Assembly: GCA_008704415.1 (NCBI GenBank)
Contig: VXIS01000280.1
Location: 1 to 64,000 of the forward strand
Source: Sphaerosporella brunnea
Taxonomy: Eukaryota; Ascomycota; Pezizomycetes; Pezizales; Pyronemataceae
DNA length: 64,000 nt
Direction of reading: 5' to 3'
Both the position numbers and the translations under genes were made by a program. The notes below the pieces were generated by a model, which did no database searches, had not been told where the DNA came from, and saw only the letters and a program-made list of their open reading frames with translations. This document shows positions 55,211 through 64,000 of the stretch, one piece after another. The first letter of the stretch is position 1, and the number at the start of each line of letters is the position of its first letter.

Positions 55211-55750
55211 CTAAAACGAGGAAATGCCCACGGTGCTCAAGTCGTCAATGCTTGAGCAGCCAACAATCGATTTGCTGGCCTTGAGCCGTCCACTTGAGTG
55301 GCATAACTGCGTAACAAATACCGCCCATTTGCAGCCCGAACTCCTCGGCTTTTTTTCTCTCTGCCGGAGCACTTGTCCATCCTCACTTCTCCCCTTGCGC
55401 TCATTAAATGTAGTAGCGGAGACCGCATCAGGCGTGAGATGATGTGTGTTTCTTGCTTTTCCATAGTGCACACAAGAATAGGCGCGTCGATATAGTTCTT
55501 TCTGTGTCCCGACCACAGCGAAGCCCGCTGAGAAAGCGAACCGTTGAACAGCCTGAAATGCAGCTTTCGGGGTGGTGGAGCTTTCACTGTTGGCAGGCAG
55601 GTTGGATTGCCCCCCAAACTTCTCGTGCAAAACTCGCTCGATAAGACTCTCAGTTTGAGCATTTGAGCTGGGTTGAACCACAGTTGACGCTGCGCTAGCG
55701 GTGGTAACTCTCACCATCGCTGTTGACAGCATTAGTAAGACCATCAACTT
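55211..55750 (-). pseudogene. MULE transposase N-terminal domain (FAR1-like)
   Basis: The minus-strand frame contains 'AFSAGFAVVGTQKELYRRAY', then SCVHYGKARN, and later 'KPRSSGCKWAVFV'. This is the Cys/His-containing N-terminal DNA-binding pattern of MULE and FAR1 proteins. The frame stops at 55211, and Gypsy-4 begins at 55138 on its downstream side. The catalytic part of a MULE lies on the other side of Gypsy-4, so the two may be halves of one gene. Whether Gypsy-4 itself split it is uncertain, as no target duplication is seen. Confidence 0.6.
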
Positions 55751-55882
55751 GGATGACAAGAAAGCAGACTGGACGCAACCGCGAATGTACCTGGTTGGGG
55801 AAGGAAGGCTTGGAGGCGGGGGGTAGCCCAGTGTTGTGAATTGAAAAGGGGGAAAGCGAGGAAACCCTAGGATTTGAACCAT

Positions 55883-56906
55883 CGGAGCTGGTGGGCCAAG
55901 TGCACTAGTGCGGCGATAGGGTCAAGTAACAGTCATTGAGCGCGGTGATAGGTTGGAGTGTCAATAATGAGGCCGCCGCAAGGCCGCCGCAAGGCCCTGC
56001 GAGGCGCATAGGCGCGCGGCAGTACACGAGATTTGGATAGAGGGTTGGACAGTCTGTAGGTTTTCCAGATGCAAACACGAAACCGAGGAATGTGATCAAA
56101 GCCGTTTAGCATGACTCTTGCCATAATGTTGACTGCTGTGCTGCTCACGGTCTTTCGATGACTGCAGTCCAGTTCTCAATCACCAGTAACCGCAACTATC
56201 TGGTCTGATTAACTCCGCCGGATCCAGGAACTGGAAAAGAGCACTCATCACTACGCTCAACTGAGTGAATAGTAAGTTCGGTCGATGCAATACAGTAGAT
56301 ATTCGTGGTGTTTGAGTGCCATGTACTGGCTGTGAACCCTTTGCGGCGCCGAGCCGGACCCTTTCCGGGAGGTGGTGGATGTTTCCAAAAAAAAAAAACA
56401 AACAAAAGCAATTCACACACTTTGTCACAGTTATAAATTTTGCCTGAATGTACCGTGGCCATCATCATCGTTGTCAGAACCCTTAACAATCACGACCAAA
56501 GATCAACCGCCACGGACGCTCAATGTCCAACATTGTGTCTGTCCATAGCGAGAGTTGGCCTCCTCAACCGAACCCTTGGTGCTCTTTCAACACGGAAGCG
56601 CAGATAGGTAAACCACGGTTTCTTGAGGTCTTTCCTTTGTCAGTGCTGAGTGATCCTTTCAGTTTTCTCTTTGGCAGCAACCCTGCGGAGCGCAAAGGAT
56701 CTCACTTCGCGATGTTTTGGGCCCATAAAAAGGGGTAAAAGCACAACATCTGGCATCCAAACAATGCCTGCGAGGTGAAAATCCGCGGCCAGTTGACAAA
56801 GAGGTACAATCGATATACGTATACTGCATCAAGCTACCAAAACGCATGGAGCAATCTGTTTCAATGCTGAGGGCGGGTCTCATCAGGCCGGAATCCAAAA
56901 GTAGCC
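55883..56906. other. No gene recognised
   Basis: Contains a tandem GCCGCAAG duplicate (55971-55990) and a poly-A run at 56388-56399. Otherwise motif-free. Confidence 0.35.
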
Positions 56907-57251
56907 GTCAATGTTGCAGTTTCCGCTGTCAATAACCCACTTGGGTATGTCCCAAACTTTGATCTTGGTCCCAATGATCGGATACCGACTGTTGACCCTC
57001 CAGAGCATGAGTAACCAATTGAGACTGCGTTTGGTACCAAGCATCCAAAGATTGAAATGAGGACTGGCCTGTTGGAGCTGGAGACCGTGAAAACCTGGAC
57101 AAACCGGCTAAAAGGCAAGTACTGAGATAGCTATGTTGCAGATGTTTTCGCCGCTAGGGATGACCTTCTCCCAGACTTGGAAATAGCCAAACAGTTCCAC
57201 AACGCGCCAGGAAACAGTCGGCAATTAATTAGAACAATCAACAATGCTTGA
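56907..57251 (+). pseudogene. Unidentified coding remnant
   Basis: One plus-strand frame reads as ordinary globular protein over 114 codons (for example 'NNPLGYVPNFDLGPNDRIPT', then 'LLELETVKTWTNRLKG', then 'FAARDDLLPDLEIAKQFHNA'). It has in-frame TAA and TGA codons partway and a final TGA at 57249. Composition and continuity suggest decayed coding sequence. I do not recognise the family; it may belong to a transposon. Confidence 0.35.
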
Positions 57252-58194
57252 GGCGTTTAGTAGGTTTTTTCCCCTGACACTAGTTCTCCTTTGCCACCTC
57301 GTCGCCCTCGCAGCCTTTTGAGCGCGGTCGGCCCTTCTCTTCCACCCTAACCCTAACCTGCGTGAATGACTAAAAAGATGGAAGGGCAATGGCTAAACTC
57401 AGCCACATTTGCGTGACTCACAAACCTCAATAAAATTGTAACGGGGCTGTCTTAAGTGGAGGAGGAAAAGAGCAAGCAAAAACAGAATGAAACTCCAATA
57501 AGCAGCTCACTTGGAAGATTGTGGATGCCAGTGGTACAAGGTTGATGCATACCGTGAACCTATCAAATCGGGACAACTTACGATCATACATGTTGACGTG
57601 AAAAACCACCTTGCAGACATATGTACGATGGCCATTGTACACGCGGTGCGTGGGCATCTCTGCTCATGTTTTTGGAACAGTCGCGGGTGAGAAGGGGTGT
57701 GAAATTTTGATCGACGTGGTATTTCCTTGGTTTCCCTGCAGTGTTTTCTTATTTCATGCTGGTTTCATTCTAGACTCATTACGTGCACTTACGACTGCGA
57801 TTACTAGACCATGTCCTCGTCACATGTTTTCTTATTTTGTTATCTTTCACCTGTTTGCAGAAACCTTCCATCACTAGTCAGAATTACTCCTGTCTGGCTT
57901 ACGTGGGCTCACTATAGTGTGCAAATGGACACAGTTATACACGGCTGTGCATTCGTGCTTACTGGTTCTGTGTCATACTATTTCTAGTTGTTTTTCCTCT
58001 ATTGTACGTTTGACTGACACCTAAGAATCACAAGCATCATGAGTCACTCGAATCATGTATACAAAGTTACATACTAGGCTTGGCACAGTGAGCTGTCGTG
58101 TATATATACCCCGTCTCTCTCCCTCAACCACGCAAAACAATCAACACCACAATCTCCTCAACGATAAAATCCTCTCTTCACTTCTCCATTGTAA
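57252..58194. other. No gene recognised
   Basis: A short telomere-like CCCTAACCCTAACC string lies near 57345, but it is only two units. Nothing else stands out. Confidence 0.35.
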
Positions 58195-58416
58195 TGACAG
58201 ATTCCGCACACCTCTCTTTGTTCCTACTATTATCCTGCTACAAATACCTTTAACAGTATTGCTCCACATGACAGATTCCGCACACCTCTCTTTGTTCCTA
58301 CTATTATCCTGCTACAAATACCTTTACCAGTATTTCTCCACATGACAGATTCCGCACACCTCTCTTTCTTCCTACTATTATCCTGCTACAAATACCTTTA
58401 CCAGTATTGCTCCACT
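58195..58416 (+). repeat. 74-bp tandem repeat, three copies
   Basis: Copies start at 58195, 58269 and 58343, each with TGACAGATTCCGCACACC. They differ at only a few positions and directly abut the satellite array. Confidence 0.95.
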
Positions 58417-60131
58417 TCCGCCTTGGGCAAACCTACCTTGTATTATTGTCAACTGCATGCTTACAAAGATTGAATGTCGTGGACTCGTGGTTTTCAATGT
58501 TACTCTTATTGAGCCAGCCAGAGCCTCATGATGAATGGTGAATTACTCTCATCCACTGAGAATGAGTGCAACATTGTGATTTGGGAACTGCTCCGTTTTG
58601 GCACAAGATATGCCTAACCCTACTACCGTCAGAGAGCAAGCTAGGGGGTGATGGTACTTAATGAATTACTCTTATCCGCTGAGACCAAGTGTAATGATTT
58701 GATTATGCCACTCCACCGTTGGGTAACAAGATACCCATAGCTCAACAATCTTAAGCTGCATGCGTTCAAAAGCTGCATACTTGACTCAGAGTTTAAAATG
58801 TTGCCCTTGGTGAGCCACCCAGAGCTTTATGATACGTGGTGCATTACTCTCATCCACTGAGAAGGAGTGCACCATTGTCATTTCACAACTCCACCGATTG
58901 GTGATGATATACGCCGCGCGCTACTATCATCAACTGGATGCTTACAAAACTTGCATAGTTGACTCCGGATTTGCAATGTTGCGCTTAGTGATCCAGACCT
59001 CAGATTCATGGTACATGCTTGATTAATCTCATCAACCAAGAACGAGTACCACATTGTGATTTTGCAACTCCACCGTTTGGTTACAAGATACTTATCGCAC
59101 AACAATCATCCCCTGCATGCTTCCAAAACCTGCATACTTAACTCAAAGCTCGTAATGTTGCCCTCAGTGAGCCACCCAAAGCTTCATGATGGGTGGTGAA
59201 TTACTTTTATCCACAGAGAAGGAGTGCAATATTGTGATTTCGCAACTTTACCGTTTGGTGACAAGATACGCCGAGCGCTACTATCGCCAACTGCATGCTT
59301 ACAAAACTTCCATAGTTGACTCTGGGTTTACAATGTTGGCCTCAGTGAGCCACTCAGAGCTTCATGGCAAGAGGTGATTTATTCTCAGCAGCCAAGAACG
59401 AGTGAAATATTGTTATGTTGCAACCCCACCGTGTGATGACAAGATACACCTAGAGCTACTATCGTTAACCGTATGCTTACAAAGCTTGTGTAGTTGGCTC
59501 CTGATCTGCAATCTTGCCCCTGGTGAGCAACCCAGAGGTTTATGGAAAGTGGTGAATTCCTCTCATCGTCCAAGAACGAGGACAATATTGTCATTACGCA
59601 ACTCCACCGTTTGATGACAAGACACGTCCAGCACTACAATCGTCAACTGGATGCTTTCAAAAGCTGGATACCTGACTCTGAGTTGGCAACGTTATCCTCA
59701 TTGAGGAACCCAGAGCTTCATGGTAAGTGGTGATTTACTCTCATCCGCCGAGAACGAGGGCAATATTGTCATTACGCGTCTCCAGCGTATGATCACAAGA
59801 CACGCCTAGCGCCAGTATCGTCAACTGAATGCTTTCAAAACCTGTATACTTGACTTCGAGTTTGCAATGTTACCCTCGGTGAGCAACTCAGAGGTTGATG
59901 GTAAGTGGTGATTGACTCTCATCCACCAAGAACAAGTGCGATATTGTCATCACGCAACTTCAGGGTTTGATGACAAGACACGCCTAGGGCTAGTATCGTC
60001 AACTGAATGCTTTCAAAACCTGCATACCTGACTCCCAGTTTGCGTTGTTACCTTGGTGAGCAACCCAGAAGTTCATTGTAAGTGGTGAATTACTCTAATC
60101 CTCCAAGAACAAGGGCAATATGGTCATTACG
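58410..60131 (+). repeat. 178-bp satellite array, left block
   Basis: The box 'GGTGAATTACTCTCATCC' (with variants) recurs about every 178 bp, for example near 59187, 59365, 59543, 59722 and 59900. Each monomer also holds 'GCAACTCCACCGTTTG', a CGTCAACTG-ATGCTT box and a GAGC-ACCCAGAGCTTCATGG box. Monomers are diverged from one another. No frame is conserved, so it is not a coding repeat. Confidence 0.92.
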
Positions 60132-61084
60132 TGTCAAACCACTAGGTTGACTAAATCGCGTGCAAGGAAGGTAGGCCTAACAGTAATCCTTTTCTTAGGA
60201 AAAGACACTTGTTGGGCGAAGAGCTTTCAGATACGTAATCGGTAAAGATTCGCTAATGGTACGAGTATATTCGTACCAAGCAGAAAATAGAATCAAGATT
60301 TCAAAATGAATATAACTTGTGTAAACGACAATCTTGTTAACGCTGAACCTCACAATATCTGACGGATTCGCCTTTGAGCCTTAAAGTTGAGTTCCAATTC
60401 TTGGACGAACAATTGCCCCGATTGTCACGTAAGGGTACTGAGCTTCTTTGACTAGCCAGGGATTGTAGATAACCCCCACTCCAACTCGGACACTCTTCTG
60501 CAGCTATGGCGTGATTGAACGCGTAAGCTTTGATGCCTAGAATGCCCTATTGAAGTGCCGCAGTAGCTATGACCTGATGACCAATTGCCGAAGTGACTTT
60601 GGTACTTATCAAGTCTTGTCTCAGGTGCTACCCTCATATACCCACCGGGTACGTTCCCGTATAACGGTAGGGTGCAACGTGATGTGAGTTATTTTGTACC
60701 CAGAAAAAAACTATCTTTCTATGGGACTTGGCAACTAACCACTTTTTGCCGTATAACTCACGCTGAATAACCTCTGACAACTCCAAGGTGTTGGACCCAA
60801 ACAGTTGTCATTATTCATTTGTATGCGCACGACTGGTGAGTTATTTTGTACCCAGAAAAGAATACTTTTACGATGCGTTCCGGCAACTAACTTCATCATC
60901 ACCATTAAGACGTAAGTTTTGTAACTCTTAGGACACTACCTAATAGAGCAGACTCATAGATGATTATACAGCCTCACTGTTGATAATCATCAACGTCAAG
61001 AAACCGTTACGTAACCCTTCAGGTAATGTAGGCATAACTTGTAAGGGGGCACCATAAATGATACTGTGGGAGGTGGGTGTAACA
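60132..61084. mobile_element. Probable solo LTR inserted in the satellite
   Basis: A 953-bp non-satellite insert starts TGTCAAACC and ends GTGTAACA, i.e. TG...CA termini. It is flanked by TTACG (60127-60131) and TTACA (61085-61089), consistent with a 5-bp target duplication. The satellite resumes in register on the right side. It contains an internal direct repeat (TGAGTTATTTTGTACCCAGA at 60685 and 60837). No coding sequence, and no similarity to the four Gypsy or the Copia LTRs was seen. Confidence 0.6.
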
Positions 61085-64000
61085 TTACAAAGCTCCAGTG
61101 TTTGATGACAAGCAACACCTAGAGCTAGTATCGTCAATTGAATTCTTCAAAACCTGCATACTTGACTCCTAGTTTGCAATGTTACGCTTGGTGAGCAAAC
61201 CAGAGGTTCATGCTAAGTGGTGATTTACTCTCATCCGCCAAGAACAAGTGCGATATTGTCATTTCGCAACTCTACCATTTTATCACAAGATATGTCTAGC
61301 TCAGCAATTGTCAACTGGATGTTTGCATAACCTGCATACCTGACTCAGAGTTGGCAACGTTATCCTCAGTCAGGAACCCAGGGCTTCATGGTAGGTAGTC
61401 GTGTACTCTTATTCGCCCAGAACGAGTGCAATATCCTCATTACGCAACTCCAGCGTTTGATGACAAGACACGCCTTGGGCTAGTATCATCAACTCCATGC
61501 TTGGAAACTTGCATACCTCACTCCGAGTTCGTAATGTTATCCTTGGTGAGCAACCCAGAGCTTTGTCGTAGGCGGTCATCTACTCTCATCCGCCGAGAAC
61601 AGGTGCAATATTGTCATTCCACCACTCCAGTGTTTAATGACAAGACCCGCCAAGGGCTAGTATCATCAACTGAAGGCTTTCAAAAACCTGCATACTTGAC
61701 TCTCAGTTGGCAATGTTACCCTCGGTGAGCAACCCAGAGGTTCATGGTAAGTGGTGATTTACTCTTGTCTGCCGAGAATGAGTGCGATATTGTCATTTCA
61801 CAACTTCAACGTTTGATTACAATCGTCAACTGAATGCTTCCAAAATCGGCATACTTGGCTCCCAGTTGGTAATGTTATTCTTAGTGAGCCACCCAGAACT
61901 TTATGGTACAAGGTGAATTACTATCATCCGCCGAGAACGAGTGCAATATTGTTATTTTGCATGTTCACTGTTTGATGATAAGATACGCCCAGCACTACAA
62001 TCGTCATCTGGATGCTTTCAAAACTTGCATACTTGACTTTGAGTTCGCAATGTTACCCTCAGTGAGCTACACACAGCTTCATGGTACTTGGTGAATTACT
62101 CTTATCCACTGAGGACAAGTGCAATATTGTCATTTCGCAATTCTACTGTTTGATTACAATCGTCAACTGGATACTTCCAAAATCGGCATACTTGGCTCCC
62201 AGTTGGTAATGTTATCCTCAGTGAGCCACCCACAGCTTTATGGCACATGGTGAATTACTATCAGCCGCCGAGAATGAGTGTAATATTCTGATTTGGCAAC
62301 TACTCCGTTTGGTCACAAGATACCCCTAGCACTACTATCGTCAGTGATCCACCCAGAGTGTAATCGTACTTCAGGAATTACTCTTATCCGCGGGGACTGA
62401 GTGCTATATTTTGATCAGGCAACTCCACCGTTGGCTAACAAGACTCTCATCGCGGTACAATCGTCAACATGATGCTTTCAAAACCTGCAAATTTGACTCG
62501 AAGTTCGCAATGTTACCCTCAATGAACCTCCCACAGATTCATGGTAATGGTGAATTGCTGTCATCCACCGAGAACCAGTCCAATATTGGAATTTAGAAAT
62601 TGCTCCAATTGGTCACAAGATACTCAATTTGCTACTATCATCAACTGCATGCTTGGAAACTTGCATACCTCACTCTGAGTTGGCAACGTTATCCTCATTG
62701 AGAAACCCGGAGCTTCATGGAAGTGGTGATTTACTCTCATCCGCCGAGAACGAGTGCAATATTGTCATTACGTGTCTCCAGCGTATGATGACAAGACACA
62801 CCTAGCGCCAGTATGGTCAACTGAATGCTTTCAAAACCTGCATACTTGACTCCGAGTTTGCAATGTTACCCTCGGTGAGCAACTCTGAGGTTCATGGTAA
62901 GTAATGATTTACTCTCATCTGCCAGGAACGAGTGCGATATTGTCATTTCCCAACTCCACCTTTTGATCACAATCTTCCTCTGAATGGTTCCAAAATCTGC
63001 ATACTTGACTCTGAGTTGGCAATGTTATCCTGGGGGAGCAACCCAGAGCTTGATGGTGAGTGGTGATTTATTCTCATCCGCCAGGAATAAGTGCAATATT
63101 CTCATTTCGCAACTCCACCATTTAATTACAATCGTTAACTGGATGCTTCCAAAATCTGCATGCTTGACTCCAAGTTTGCAATCTTACCCTCGGTGAGCAA
63201 CCCTGAGCTTTATGCTAAGTGGTGATTTATTCTCATCCGCCGAGAACGAGTGCCATATTGTCATTTCGCAACTCCATCTTTTGATCACAATCTTCAACTG
63301 GATACTTCCAAAATCTGCATACTTGACTCCAAGTTGGCAATGATACACTCAGTGAGCCACCCAAGGCTTTGTGGTCGGTGATTATTTAGTCTCAAGTACT
63401 AAGAATGAGTGCAATATTGTCATTTCGCAACTCCACTGTTTGATGACAAGATACGTCTAGCACCACAATCGTCAATTGGATGCTTTCAAAACATGCATAC
63501 TTGACTCTGAGTGCGCAGCTGCATGGAACATGGTGAATTGCTCTGATCCACCGAGAACCAGTACGATATTGTAATTTTGCAACTCCTCCGATTGGTCACA
63601 ATATACGCATTCTGTTACTATCATCAACTGCAGGCTTGGAAACTTGCATACCTGACTCCGAGTTTGCAATGTTACCCTCAGTGATCTACCCAGAGCTTCA
63701 TTGTACGTGGTGAATTACTCCCATCCTGCGAGAATGTGTGGAATAATATTATCATTTTGCAACTCCACCGTTTGGTAACAAGATACGCCTAGAGCTACCA
63801 ACGTCAACTACATCGTTACAGAACTTGCATAGTTGACTTGGGATTTGCAATGTTGCCCTCAGTGAGCCATCCAGAGCTTCATGGCACCCGGTAAATGGCC
63901 AACATTGTGATTTGGCAACGCCAATGGTGGGGAACAAGATACTCATAGCGCTACGATTGTCAACTGGATTCCTCCAAAACCTGCATACTTGACGCTGATT
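61085..64000 (+). repeat. 178-bp satellite array, right block
   Basis: Continues the monomers of 58410-60131 to the window edge. In total about 26 monomers are present. Some are shortened, for example near 61810 and 62340. Short open frames inside are by-products of the repeat. Confidence 0.92.

Noticed and set aside
55865..55895. tRNA-like box B (GGTTCAAATCC on the minus strand)
   Set aside because: The flanking bases do not form a T-stem or acceptor stem, and no A box fits at the right distance.
57339..57356. Telomere-like CCCTAACCCTAACC; also CCCTAACCCTA in Gypsy-3 LTRs
   Set aside because: Only two units; insufficient for an interstitial telomere. In the LTRs it is part of the element.
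58829..59026. Repeated short frames inside the satellite
   Set aside because: They recur because the DNA repeats. The reading phase is not kept between monomers and stops interrupt most copies.

Overview
The window looks like a transposon-rich, gene-poor stretch of a filamentous fungal nuclear genome. The reasons are four chromodomain-bearing Ty3/Gypsy elements, an intact Ty1/Copia element, relics of hAT, MULE and tyrosine-recombinase transposons of types I associate with fungi, and many in-frame stops that fit C-to-T decay. The species cannot be named from sequence alone; a large repeat-rich ascomycete genome would fit. No conventional intact host gene was found.

Layout. 1-5192 is a giant inverted repeat: two arms of at least 2574 bp around a 44-bp spacer, centred inside a 159-bp tandem repeat and running off the left edge of the window. 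5193-9889 holds only small tandem repeats. 9890-12260 is a piggyBac-like element with an open transposase. 13037-14430 is a broken kinase-like gene. 15422-20285 is an apparently intact Copia element with near-identical LTRs and a perfect target duplication. 22026-23645 is a non-autonomous hAT-like element carrying the same 159-bp repeat as the palindrome. 24961-25314 is a palindromic MITE. 25430-26081 is a tyrosine-recombinase fragment. 26496-33092 is a hAT transposase gene split by Gypsy-1. 35410-35808 is a second hAT fragment (BED finger). 35957-42057, 42897-48402 and 49473-55138 are Gypsy-2, -3 and -4. Gypsy-4 lies between the N-terminal and catalytic parts of a MULE transposase, and Gypsy-3 abuts the C-terminal end of the MULE catalytic part. 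From 58410 to the end is a satellite of about 178-bp monomers, interrupted by a probable solo LTR.

The most interesting signals are translational. The Copia gag ends in UGA-CGG followed by a perfect 10-bp stem-loop, with pol in the same frame: a textbook readthrough cassette. Gypsy-3 has the canonical -1 frameshift heptamer GGGAAAC two codons before the gag stop, then a 7-bp stem and a possible pseudoknot leading into pol. Gypsy-2 and Gypsy-4 have GGAAAAC at the same place, with the same 5-nt spacer and, in Gypsy-2, a different 8-bp stem. The window therefore shows two recoding strategies with structure conserved across diverged copies.

Copia and the piggyBac-like ORF are open, while the Gypsy elements carry many stops. 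This suggests different ages, or different exposure to a repeat-directed mutation process. All homology calls here are by eye from motifs; no search was run.
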